DNA of 64,000 nt. Source: Nageia nagi (Eukaryota > Pinophyta). Made by a program: the position numbers and the translations under genes. The stretch lies in contig JBITNC010000001.1 in the NCBI GenBank assembly GCA_050084985.1, positions 53,010,001 to 53,074,000 of the forward strand. Direction: 5' to 3'. Position 1 is the stretch's first letter; the number at the start of each line of letters is the position of its first letter. This document shows, one piece after another, positions 1 to 9,230 of the stretch. Under the pieces are notes generated by a model, which was not told the origin of the DNA, did no database searches, and was given only the letters and a program-made list of their open reading frames with translations.

Positions 1-1241
1 TTTAAAAATTTGTAGATCAAGTTAAAGTTGCATATATCTTTGAAGGTTTATCTAATGTCTTTGTAAAGTGGATAAAAAAGAGAAAGTGAGTCACATCCTC
101 TATGGCATTTAGATTACAATATTTACAAATTCTTTTATCTTAAGGTTTTTAGGTGTTGTCCATCTATCGATTTCACTATGTGAATCATGTGTTTTAGGTG
201 TTGTACATATATCTTAAGGTGTTAAGGTTATGAATGGATTTTACCATACCTCCTTATGGTTCACAAGGTCAATGAGCAATGAGACTTCATTTCTACTAAA
301 TCAAGGTGGCGAATTAGATTTCAGACTACATTGCCTCCTTACATCAATCCCAAACAATCCTTGTTTGCTTAGAGTTTGTTATTGTAGTGGTTACCTCTTA
401 ACAATCACCTCAAACATGTGGGTGTGGATAACCCATTATGTCCTTTACCAAGCCCCTAAACACTATTTTAACCTCTTACATGCTTGCAAAAAAGCGAAGG
501 AAGCTTTAAATTGGATTATTTCTTTTTTTTAGTCCTTTAATTACCTCTTCCTTTTCTTAGCAACAAGTTATTCTTAAATATGAACCAACCTTCACACTTC
601 CATTGCTAAAAGTGTGGAATATAACAAGAATTAGCATTATGTTTCATATTTAGAAAGCCTATGATGATATTATTTTTTCTCAATGTTCTTCTTCAGCTAA
701 CTTTTCTCTTGTTAAAAAAATATTAGTTTTTCATGATATGTGGCTCTAAATTTTAGTTAAAGTTAAGAAGATGGGAATGGAGTTAGAGCACCTTTATATC
801 CTTTTGGACTATTAGGGTAATACACATGGTATGATGAGTCAAGTCTCGCTTGATCATTCCTCTTAGGATCATTCCAAGTCTTGATAGCATTGACGTCTAT
901 CATCTTATGTATAAGCCAGATCACTAGGGAGGCCTAGATCAATGTCGCCACCAGCTACCAAGCATTGGAATTCTCCAAACGCCAACACCTTGAAGCATTT
1001 AGGAGGATTGGACATGTGCTTGAATACCATGGAGTTGGTAATGTGTTAGGGCAATAATGATGGTAACAAATATAATCAAGATACGATAAGTTGGTTCATT
1101 CCCTTTGGGATCTATCCATAATGATTGTCTAATGATGAAGAGGATCCCCTACCTTCCCTCGTTCACTCCACTAAATTACATAATTTAATGCTTTATGCTT
1201 TACTCTATGTGTTATGACTCCTAAAACCCTAGGCGTGTAAT
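1..1241. other. Unassigned left flank of Copia-1
   Basis: AT-rich DNA with no recognisable gene. A 100-codon open frame at 230-532 shows no family motif and sits in simple-composition sequence, so I do not call it a gene. The segment ends at the target site of Copia-1: the five bases GTAAT at 1237-1241 recur at 9729-9733. Confidence 0.6.
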
Positions 1242-1739
1242 TGTTAGAATTTGTAATGAAATATTGTGAATATCTAGACTCCTTGTAAATTCAATTAATC
1301 ACTTAAGGGTATGTAGATACCTTAAATGATTAATAGAATTCTTTAATGTATAGACTTTGACTTTACCAAAGGAGTTAGTTGGTAGGTTGAAGTTTGGTGG
1401 TACATTTAATGTAACCCTAACCTTACCCTTGGGTTAAAGGAAGGTTAGGGAGGTGCTCTCTACCTATAAATAGAGGGCCTCTCCTCATGTAAACATATCT
1501 AAGTTTTGAGTAAGATTACTCTACTTGGTTGTGTAGGAGAGAGCTAGAGAATAGTTGTAAGAGAGACATAGATTTGAGAATAAGAGAGCTAGTTGTGGAT
1601 GTACTCCCAAGGAGGGAGGAACCACATTATATTGGTGTCATATTGTGTGAATGATGTTCTTAGAATTATAGATGTGTTATCTTGAGTTTCCTAGTCTAAG
1701 GTCCTAGAGGATTTGTTTAGATCTAGTTCAAATCCTTCA
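1242..1739 (+). repeat. Copia-1 5' LTR
   Basis: 498-bp direct repeat beginning TGTTAGAATTTG and ending TCCTTCA. It drives transcription of the element: a TATAAATA box lies at 1465-1472. A possible RNA hairpin lies at 1595-1625 (arms GTGG/CCAC and CTCCC/GGGAG). It is followed by two bases and the primer-binding site. Confidence 0.96.
1465..1472 (+). promoter_or_regulatory. TATA box of Copia-1 5' LTR
   Basis: TATAAATA in the middle of the LTR, followed by AGAGGGCC. The same box is at 9454-9461 in the 3' LTR. The related LTRs of Copia-2 to Copia-5 keep TATAAATAGAAGG at the equivalent place, which supports a promoter role. The start site should lie roughly 25-35 bp downstream, marking the start of R; I have not mapped it. 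Confidence 0.8.
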
Positions 1740-1741
1740 AT

Positions 1742-1753
1742 TGGTATCAGAGC
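1742..1753 (+). other. Primer-binding site (initiator Met tRNA type)
   Basis: TGGTATCAGAGC, two bases after the 5' LTR, is the classic complement of the 3' end of plant initiator methionine tRNA used by many Ty1/copia elements to start minus-strand cDNA. Degenerate versions occupy the same place in Copia-2 (15328), Copia-4 (44161), Copia-5 (55859) and, on the minus strand, Copia-3 (61877-61888). Confidence 0.93.
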
Positions 1754-2229
1754 CTTGTTGAGGAAGCTCTTTTGGTGTGGAAGCTACATTTTGGAGGTGC
1801 TTCATCCTTCTCAAATTTGGAGATCTTAATCCTAATCTTCATTGTGAGGTAAAAGGTTTGCAAAGGTATAACCTTCTATCCTTCTTTAACTAAGTTCATT
1901 ATGATACTAATCTTTTGTATGATTATGCTAGCTCAATGTCTTAGCAATACCATAATATATTTTTGCTATTCTCTTCTTACTAACAATATTTTATGTTAGT
2001 CATCTATTTTTCATGTACAAAGAAAATGTTTTTTTTTTTGAGCAAAAATATATTATGATAGCATCTTATTGAAAAGTTTTTTTTTTTACAAAGTCTTTTG
2101 TGAAAAATATCAAAAAAAAGGAGGAAGGTGCAATTTTTTACATATTTTATTGTTGAAATAAAGAGGAGGACAAATTTTTTTTGGTTCTACCATAATTTTA
2201 AGGGGCACACTCCTAGATTCAAAGGCTCA

Positions 2230-2281
2230 ATATATATAGAATATATATATATATATATATTTTTGTTTTTCAACAAACATA

Positions 2282-2320
<39 letters not shown>

Positions 2321-2387
2321 TTCTTATTTTGCTTTTGTTTAAAATAATCAAAACAAAATTATAGTTTAAATCTATTTCAAATATAAT

Positions 2388-2420
<33 letters not shown>
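2230..2420. repeat. (TA)n microsatellite cluster in Copia-1 leader
   Basis: Three runs of alternating TA/AT, at about 2236-2262, 2286-2318 and 2391-2418, separated by T-rich spacers. Simple sequence; the 78-codon open frame across it is an artefact of the repeat. Confidence 0.9.
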
Positions 2421-2421
<1 letters not shown>

Positions 2422-2589
2422 TATTTTTTAAATTTGTTTCAACACAACACAATATATATCTTTGTTATATATATTTTTTATATTTGAAATAAATTTAAAA
2501 TGGGGGGTCACGTTCAAATCAATTAACATTATATCAATTTATTTCGGGGGGTTAATTGATAACAATTTAATTCGTATAAATTCATATAC

Positions 2590-3207
2590 ATGTTAAAACG
2601 GGCCGCGCGCCACCGCAGCTCCTCCTCAACCGCTCTTCCCCCCGCGCCGGCACCACTCGCGCTCCTCCCGCTCGCCACCTCCCCGCCTGCCTGTTCTCCA
2701 GGATGCCACGTCCTGCAGCTGCTTCCTAGACTTCACATGATCGCAGGCACTACCCACTATGGCATATGCACCACAGACACGGACACTACCACCCCTGAAC
2801 GGATGATGCACAGTAGGACTGGTTGTCCGATGGTCTACGCTACCTGGAGCTCGATGAGGGAGGACGCCGCGTCTCCATTCTCCAGCCGAAGCCATGCTTA
2901 CCACCACTCCTTCCTCACGGCCATGAGCCTCTTCGACTTGGGCAGGCTGCAGCCCATGCACTGCCATGCTCGCCGGCAACCTGTTTCGTGGACTGAAGTG
3001 CTCGCAGGATATGCAGTGGCCTTGCTTCAGCCTCCTCCTCTCCGTCTTCTCCTCCCTCACGTCGCACCTTGGGTGGTCAACCACCGACTGGTCGCCGCAC
3101 GCGACCTCCACCGCCTTCCGTGACCTCCTCGCCGACTTTGGCCCCTACCACCCCTGCCCAGCCTCCTCTTTCTCCTTCCTCCTACTACGCCTTTCATGCT
3201 TATTGAC
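2590..3207. other. GC-rich cassette in Copia-1 leader (possible captured host sequence)
   Basis: About 600 bases of strikingly CG- and C-rich DNA with sharp edges inside an otherwise very AT-rich leader. It has overlapping open frames on both strands (177 codons + at 2590-3123, 161 codons - at 2626-3111, 81 codons + at 2966-3211), but none shows a motif I recognise, and long frames on both strands are expected in GC-rich DNA. The other copies have unrelated C-rich sequence at the same place. Possible origins are capture of a host gene fragment or a fast-changing leader segment. I do not assign a product. Confidence 0.6.
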
Positions 3208-3419
3208 TTAGGAATTTTTTTTAGTCCATAAGGTAGACAAAGCATTCCCATGCATTCAAATTAAGGGCAGGGTCTCCTATTCCACCTTCCAAGTCAATTG
3301 CTCCCATTAAATGCACTTAGGAGTCCTTCACATAATTTCTTATTTTCTCCTCCAAATTTAATGCTTAATTAAATAAAGGTGCACATGCATAGTAATTTAC
3401 TCTAAAGTATGCTATTTTT

Positions 3420-3780
3420 TTAAGTACATAAGGGAATCTTTTACTTAAAATCCATCACTTATAAGCCAAGTCATAGCATACAAGTTGGTTCTCTAGAGAT
3501 AAAACTTTAAGTAACAAAGGGGGGGTCTTGGTATAAATTTTTTACTTAAATTTTATCTAGATGCATGTATCTTATTTGAAGACTAAGTATGCTTAGGACT
3601 TAAATTTGTAATGCATGATGCATGCTTACTTAAATTTTAAGTCATGATACAATGCATGTTATGAATACTAAGTATGCTTAGGACTTAAATTTTTAATGCA
3701 TGATGCATGCTTACTTAAATTTTTAAGTCGTGATATACTAAGTAGGACTTAGTTCTTAATGTTTAATTAAGTGCTTTGAG
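3420..3780 (+). repeat. Array of ACTTAA/TTAAGT palindromes and GCATGC boxes
   Basis: Repeated short palindromes of the form ACTTAAATTTTTAAGT alternate with GCATGATGCATGC. A unit of about 80 bases is present about twice (around 3580-3735). Equivalent arrays with the same two words lie in the Copia-2 leader (about 22690-23110), Copia-4 (about 49480-50060) and Copia-5 (about 57170-57720), so this is a family feature. Confidence 0.75.
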
Positions 3781-3789
3781 AAAAATGTG

Positions 3790-4400
3790 AACAATGTAAA
3801 AGTCCTTTAGGGGTTAGAACAAAACCCATTGGACTCAATTTTTTGACCTTTTTTTAAGGTTTCAAGTTCGTGTGGATGGAGTAATTTTTCACCTTACTTT
3901 ATATTTTTTTGCACATTTGCTTATACTTGCAATACGCAAAAATGTGAAAAGTAACCCCTAAAATGAATACATCCGCACGTATTTTCCACAACATGACTTG
4001 TTTGGGGAGCCATGAGGTGAGGACAGGGCAGACTGGAGCCCTTTTAGTCCGAAGAACCGAGTGGTGGTAAGTCCGTCTTAATTGCCCCTAAGACCTCTGT
4101 TGGATTGGACATAACTCTATTAGGTGGACAGGCATGTGTGTAGTGATACCACATGTCCGCACGTCCATTCAGGGATTATCCTGATAACCTAGGAGGAAAA
4201 CTGAAACCCTTAATCAAGATAATTAAAATGGCCGGTCCAAGATACGTCGGATCCTTGGAAAATAGTAAGTACTTCTCCTTGTGAGAGTATATCACTGACC
4301 AAGGTGAACTGGTTGAGGACTGGTAGTACCTGGGCTCCACCTTGCGGGCATCCAGGTGAAGGCCTAATTCTATACAAGAAAACAACCCCAATTTTATCCT
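3790..4400 (+). other. Conserved noncoding leader block of Copia-1
   Basis: About 600 bases before gag that are clearly alignable with Copia-2 (about 23120-23745), Copia-4 (about 50090-50705) and Copia-5 (about 57745-58365). Shared words include CAACATGACTTGTTTGG, AGCCATGAGGTGAGGAC, TAGTGATACCACATGT and GATTATCCTGATAACCTAGG. It is not coding, because stops occur in all frames of the copies. Conservation near the gag start suggests a packaging, dimerisation or splicing signal; this is inference. Confidence 0.7.
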
Positions 4401-4526
4401 TCTATGGATCGTGGTTAATGAGTTTACACATGTGGGACATGTTTGCTTATTAGTTGTTTTATATGTATAGATGGAAAAATTGTAAAAGTTTACATTCTTA
4501 TTGCATATTTATTTGTTTTTGTAGCA

Positions 4527-7500
4527 ATGGTTGAAACCTTCGTTCCCAAGCACATACTCGATGGTTCCAACTTTGGAATATGGGAACCACGTATGAAAGC
4601 AGAGTTACAAGCAAGAAAACTGTGGCAGACAGTTAGTGAAGATGCGGTTGCTCCTACCGATGAGAAGGCTCTTGAAGTATACAACTCAAAGAATGAGTTA
4701 GCAACTTCTATGATATACCGTGCAGTTTCAGATGATGTCCTTCTCATGATTTCTTCGTCAACTTCAGCAAAGGAAGCTTGGGATAGGTTAAAGAAGATCT
4801 ACCTTGGGTCCAAATTTTCAAGGAGGTTTACCATTCTACAAAAGTTGTTGCAGTATCGACAAAGTGAAGATGAAAGTGCCTCCATCTACTTAAACAAAAT
4901 CATTGACCTCAGGACACAACTGGTTGGTTGTGGCTGCAACTGGATCAATGATGAGTTCATGGTCTTCATCATTCTACAAAGCCTTACTTCAAAGTTCAGC
5001 AACTTTGTCACAGTTATGGAAACAAGGCTCGATGATGAAGAAGATGTCATCTCACTTGATAACCTTTCAAGACTTCTTCTAAAGCATGAGGAAACTTTGA
5101 ACAAGAAAATGTTGAACCTTTCTCCAAAGGACCATAGCATTGCTCTAGGAGCAACCAAAACTCCTTTCAAGAAAAAGTTCAAACATTACAAATTCAAAGA
5201 CAACAAGTCCTCATCTACCTTCAGGAAGTATGACAAAAAGGGCAACAACAACAACAATCATGGCAACTACAGGCACAGGAATGATAAAGCAGGATCAAGC
5301 AATCCAACACCTCAAGAAAAGTTTGATGGGAATTGTAACTTCTGTGGCATCTTTGGGCACAAAGAGTATGATTGTCGCAAAAAGAAATTTGCTCAAAAAG
5401 GAAAGGGAAATGCAAATGTGAGAAATTTCAATAATAAAAAGAAGAACAAGCATGCTGCTTCTGTTGCCTACTACTCAATGACTCAAACTATTTCAAATGA
5501 CTGGATTGTTGATACAGGATGCACTAATCACATGTGTTATGAAAAAGATAAGTTTGAAAATTTTCATAAGTACAAAAAGGATGCAGTTGTGATAGGTGAT
5601 AATACAGTCCTTGATGTTCACGGAATAGGAAGTGTGAAGATTCATGGAAAGACTCTTGACAATGTCTTTTATGTGCCTAAACTAAGGATGAATCTCATCT
5701 CCGTGATTCAAATTACAAGGAAAGGATGCTCATTCGAGTTTACCTCACACTCTTGGTGTGTTAAGAAAGGACTTGCCACTTTGATGAAAGGATCAGTAAA
5801 GAATGACCTTTATATTGTGGATCAAGTACCTTCAAAAATTTGTCTTGCTACAAATGTTTGTTCAAAAGGTAATCTTTGGCATCAACGATTAGGACACCTT
5901 AACCACAAGAGTATTCAAGTTATGAAAACTCAAGAACTTGTGGAAGGTTTACCTAATATTTCACCCACAGTTGGTCTTTGTGAAAGGTGCATTCTAGGAA
6001 AGATGCATAGGCAAAAGTTTGAAAAAGATAAGGCAACTCGGGCTACTTGTCCTCTTCAGCTTGTGCATTCAGATTTGATGGGTCCTTTTCAGACTAAGTC
6101 ACTAGGTGGAGCTTCTTATGTTCTGACCTTCATTGATGACTTCAGTAGGATGACATTTGGTTATCTACTTGAGCACAAGGATCAAACTTTTGACAGGTTT
6201 CAAGACTTCAAGGCACTTGTTGAAAATCAAACTGATTTTAAGATCAAAATGCTGAGATCGGATAATGGGGGTGAATATAATAGCAATGAGTTTAACAACT
6301 TTTGTGTTAAACACGGGATTAAGCGACAATTCACAATCCCATACACCCCTCAGCAAAATGGAGTTGCTGAAAGGAAGAATCGCACGATTATGGAAATGGC
6401 AAGATGCATGTTGGGTAACCTTCCTAGTTTCTTATGGGGCGAAGCTGTTCACACTGCTATTCACACCCTAAATAGGTGTCCTACTAAGGCAGTTGAAGGT
6501 AAAACTCCATATGAAGCATGGACAGGAAAGAAACCTAACCTCTCACACTTCAGAATCTTCGGTTGTGATGCATTTGCCTTCATTACCTCAGAGAAAAGAA
6601 AGAAGCTAGATAAACGATCAGAAAAATGCATCTTTGTGGGGTATGATAATCAGCATAGAGGTTACAGGCTCTACTCTTCATCCCATAAAATAGTCTTTGT
6701 GTCTAGGGATGTTAAGTTCAATGAACTTTCTGAGGATACGACCTCTCATGCTGAAGTGTCTGATACAGATGATTCTTCGCCTGCACCTAACTGGTTGGAT
6801 GATCATGTAGAGAAGTCACCACAAGAGCAAAATTCTCCGGCACAGAGAATTACAAGAAGTATGACCTTGAATAAATCCTTATTTGCCAAAATTGATAATA
6901 TGCATGAGCCATCAACCTTCAAAGAAGCTTCCAAGCAAGAGTGTTGGATGGAAGCTATGAAAGTTGAGTATGAGGCTCTCATGAAAAATGAAACTTGGGA
7001 TTTGGTTCCTTATCCCAATGAGAAAAATGTGATTGGCAATAAATGGATATACAAGGTCAAGTACAATTCTGATGGAAACATTGAAAAATACAAGGCAAGA
7101 TTAGTAGCCAAAGGATTCGCTCAGAAATATGGTATTGATTATGAGGAAACCTTTGCTCCGGTAGCCAAGATGCCTACTGTCAGAATAATTCTTGCTCTTT
7201 CTGCAGCTCAAGGATGGAAAGCTTTTCAACTTGATGTCAAAAGTGCATTTCTCAATGGTGACTTGGATGTTGAAATCTACATGAATCAACCAGAAGGATT
7301 TATTCCAGAAGGAAAAGAGACTCTTGTGTGCAAACTAAAGAAGTCTTTGTATGGACTTAAGCAAGCACCTAGAGCATGGTACAAGAAAATTTCAGGATTC
7401 TTTACAGATATTGGTTTTTCCAAGTGCTTCTCAGATTCAGATCTATATGTACTCAATCAAGGACAAGACGTGGTCATAATACTCCTTTATGTGGATGATC

Positions 7501-8453
7501 TTCTCATCACAGGTAATAATATTGAAATCATCCAAGAGTGCATCTCCAAACTCAAGGCAACATTTGAAATGACTGATCTAGGTCTATTGCATTACTATCT
7601 TGGGATGCAAGTATACCAACACAAAGATTGTACTTATCTTAGTCAATCTAAGTATATATCAGACATCTTGCAAAAGTTTGGAATGGAAGAGTGTAAATAT
7701 GCTGCAATACCTGTTTCTCCTGGACTCGTTGTATCACTGAGCTCAGATTCTCAGTTGGCTGATGCTACAGCTTATAGGCAATTGATTGGTAGTCTTCTGT
7801 ATCTGACTATCTCTCGTCCTGATATTGCCTTTGCAGTGAATCTGATGGCACGATTCATGCAAAAACCATATGTTGAACACCTCAATGCTGTTAAGCAAAT
7901 CTTGAGGTATGTCGCAGGGACAAAGGATCTTGCTCTTAAGTATTCCAAAGTGCCCTCGATTGTTCTCTCAGGGTTCTCAGATTCTGATTATGGGGGAGAT
8001 AGAGATGACAGAAAATCAACCTCTGCATATGTGTTTAGCATTGGTTCAGGTGCTATCTCTTGGGCTTCCAAGAAGCAACCTACTGTGACTCTTTCTACCA
8101 CCGAAGCCGAATATCGAGCCATGTCTGTTGCCGCCCAAGAAGCTATTTGGCTAAGACATCTTCTGAACGAAATTGGGTATACGCAAAATGGCCCATCTCT
8201 TATTTCGTCAGATAATCAATCGGCTATCTCTTTGGCTAAGAATCCTGTGTTCCATCAGCGAACCAAACATGTAGAAATCCAAGCTCATTTTATCAGGGAG
8301 AAGGTTCTAGATGACATCATACACTTGCAGTATTGTCCATCTACTGACAACTCCGCTGATTTGTTCACCAAGCCCCTTCCTGAAGCTCAGTTCTGCAAGC
8401 TTAGGGCTTCTCTAGGGTTGGTGAAGTTGCCCTCAAGGGGGAGTGAAGTTTAA
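4527..8453 (+). CDS. gag-pol: Copia-1 Gag-Pol polyprotein
   Basis: 1308-codon Ty1/copia polyprotein. It forms the particle and carries out proteolysis, cDNA synthesis and integration. The chosen start is the ATG at 4527, matching the relatives; the frame is open further upstream (from 4443), but that part lies before the acceptor-like GTAG. From the N-terminus: a UBN2/Gag-like domain; a zinc knuckle of CX2CX4HX4C form at about residues 270-283; aspartic protease with VDTG (Asp329); a pre-integrase zinc-binding segment beginning around His452 with C485 and C488. The integrase core has Asp516, Asp579 and Glu615, the last two exactly 35 residues apart. Reverse transcriptase has DVKSAFLNG from Asp903 and YVDD at 988-991. 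RNase H starts near Asp1152 and has TTEAEYRAM. All key catalytic residues are present and there is no internal stop or frameshift, so it may be functional. Confidence 0.96.
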   Translation: MVETFVPKHILDGSNFGIWEPRMKAELQARKLWQTVSEDAVAPTDEKALEVYNSKNELATSMIYRAVSDDVLLMISSSTSAKEAWDRLKKIYLGSKFSRRFTILQKLLQYRQSEDESASIYLNKIIDLRTQLVGCGCNWINDEFMVFIILQSLTSKFSNFVTVMETRLDDEEDVISLDNLSRLLLKHEETLNKKMLNLSPKDHSIALGATKTPFKKKFKHYKFKDNKSSSTFRKYDKKGNNNNNHGNYRHRNDKAGSSNPTPQEKFDGNCNFCGIFGHKEYDCRKKKFAQKGKGNANVRNFNNKKKNKHAASVAYYSMTQTISNDWIVDTGCTNHMCYEKDKFENFHKYKKDAVVIGDNTVLDVHGIGSVKIHGKTLDNVFYVPKLRMNLISVIQITRKGCSFEFTSHSWCVKKGLATLMKGSVKNDLYIVDQVPSKICLATNVCSKGNLWHQRLGHLNHKSIQVMKTQELVEGLPNISPTVGLCERCILGKMHRQKFEKDKATRATCPLQLVHSDLMGPFQTKSLGGASYVLTFIDDFSRMTFGYLLEHKDQTFDRFQDFKALVENQTDFKIKMLRSDNGGEYNSNEFNNFCVKHGIKRQFTIPYTPQQNGVAERKNRTIMEMARCMLGNLPSFLWGEAVHTAIHTLNRCPTKAVEGKTPYEAWTGKKPNLSHFRIFGCDAFAFITSEKRKKLDKRSEKCIFVGYDNQHRGYRLYSSSHKIVFVSRDVKFNELSEDTTSHAEVSDTDDSSPAPNWLDDHVEKSPQEQNSPAQRITRSMTLNKSLFAKIDNMHEPSTFKEASKQECWMEAMKVEYEALMKNETWDLVPYPNEKNVIGNKWIYKVKYNSDGNIEKYKARLVAKGFAQKYGIDYEETFAPVAKMPTVRIILALSAAQGWKAFQLDVKSAFLNGDLDVEIYMNQPEGFIPEGKETLVCKLKKSLYGLKQAPRAWYKKISGFFTDIGFSKCFSDSDLYVLNQGQDVVIILLYVDDLLITGNNIEIIQECISKLKATFEMTDLGLLHYYLGMQVYQHKDCTYLSQSKYISDILQKFGMEECKYAAIPVSPGLVVSLSSDSQLADATAYRQLIGSLLYLTISRPDIAFAVNLMARFMQKPYVEHLNAVKQILRYVAGTKDLALKYSKVPSIVLSGFSDSDYGGDRDDRKSTSAYVFSIGSGAISWASKKQPTVTLSTTEAEYRAMSVAAQEAIWLRHLLNEIGYTQNGPSLISSDNQSAISLAKNPVFHQRTKHVEIQAHFIREKVLDDIIHLQYCPSTDNSADLFTKPLPEAQFCKLRASLGLVKLPSRGSEV

Positions 8454-8512
8454 ACTTTTGTTAGTGATGACAACTTCACCTCTAAGAGGCCTTTTTTGAT
8501 TGTACATTCTAG

Positions 8513-8745
8513 ACCTCCGTGGTAAGTTTGCTCTGCGTGACAAACTTGTTGTACAATTGTTGTTATAGAGTGTTGATTATTTTATACCTCAGTGGTAAGT
8601 TTGCTCTGCGTGAGAAACTTTTTGTACAAATTTTGAGCATATAATTAATATACCTCCGTGGTAAGTTCGCTCTGCGTGACGAACTTGTTGTACATTCTAT
8701 ACCTCCGTGGTGAGTTTGCTCTGCGTGAGAAACTCGTTGTACAAT
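8513..8745 (+). repeat. Four-unit hairpin array in Copia-1 3' untranslated region
   Basis: Four copies of a unit starting ACCTCCGTGGT, each forming a stem-loop around the loop core GCTCTGCGTGA. The stems are 8524-8530 with 8541-8547, 8597-8602 with 8615-8620, 8663-8669 with 8680-8686, and 8712-8717 with 8730-8735. Both arms change together between units: AAGTTT/AAACTT, AAGTTC/GAACTT, GAGTTT/AAACTC. A single related hairpin (AAGTTC/GAACTT) remains in the 3' regions of Copia-2, Copia-4 and Copia-5. Each unit ends TTGTAC. The role is unknown. Confidence 0.85.
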
Positions 8746-9220
8746 TTTATGCTCTATTTTAAAATCAACACATGTCTATATACAACAGGTGACTATGAGT
8801 GATGGCTTGGCATCTCCGTGATGGCTTATAGTGCACCATTGATCAGTTATTTATAAGATGGCATTATTTGATTCTCTTATTTGAATATATGATGCATCTA
8901 ACTGATTTTGTTCATGAGTTGCTTGTAGCATGCAGGATCTTCTTTAGAAATGCAGGTTACTCACCTTGTGAAAGCAAGCTCATGGAGACTCACATGTCAG
9001 CTTAAAGTTGATCGACTACTATGTACAGTGAAACCAGTTGTGGTTAATGATTGTATTGTAAACCATTTTTGTCAAATGGTAATGTAGTGAGTCTCATACT
9101 AGTTCTCAAAAAGATTCTCAAAAATATGTAAAAGTTCTCATCTCCACTTGTATCTCTATGGAGGAGAACTCTCTCTTACTCTCTCTCTTCTCTCTTCTAC
9201 GCTCTATCCCAATATTGCAT
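8746..9220 (+). other. Rest of Copia-1 3' untranslated region
   Basis: Noncoding sequence between the hairpin array and the polypurine tract. It contains blocks shared with the other copies, such as TATAGTGCACCATTGATCAG and a CT-rich stretch (about 9160-9210) just before the polypurine tract. No additional open frame of the env-like type is present. Confidence 0.7.
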
Positions 9221-9230
9221 TAAGGGGGAG
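9221..9230 (+). other. Polypurine tract of Copia-1
   Basis: TAAGGGGGAG directly abuts the 3' LTR and primes plus-strand DNA. Equivalents are ATTAAAGGGGAG before the Copia-4 3' LTR, TTAAGGAGAAG before Copia-5 and a mutated ATTAAAGGGGAT before Copia-2. Confidence 0.9.

Larger units (their letters stand above)
1849..4524 (+). other. Candidate leader intron of Copia-1
   Basis: The leader contains a good plant 5' splice site, GAG/GTAAAAG, at 1848/1849, about 100 bases after the primer site. A 3' splice site in a T-rich context, TTTTTGTAG/CA, lies at 4524/4525, two bases before the gag ATG. The same pair recurs in Copia-2 (15398/15399 and 23930/23931), Copia-4 (44242/44243 and 50885/50886) and Copia-5 (55944/55945 and 58536/58537). 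The donor-like GGTAAA is also recognisable in the remaining Copia-3 leader. Removing this segment would place the gag ATG close to the 5' end of the messenger. This is inference from conserved position; no transcript evidence is available here. Confidence 0.5.

Noticed and set aside
2128-2364. 78-codon open frame in the Copia-1 leader
   Set aside because: It is made largely of TA and TTT repeats; low-complexity artefact.
2590-3207. GC-rich island as vector or bacterial contamination
   Set aside because: It lies inside an intact element between identical LTRs, in the position where the other copies also have a variable cassette.
2590-3251. Overlapping + and - open frames in the GC-rich leader island as real genes
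   Set aside because: Long frames on both strands are expected at this composition; no recognisable domain. Reported only as a GC-rich cassette.
4443-4526. Using the ATG at 4443 as the gag start
   Set aside because: The extra 28 codons end at an acceptor-like GTAG and do not match the relatives, which start at the position of 4527.
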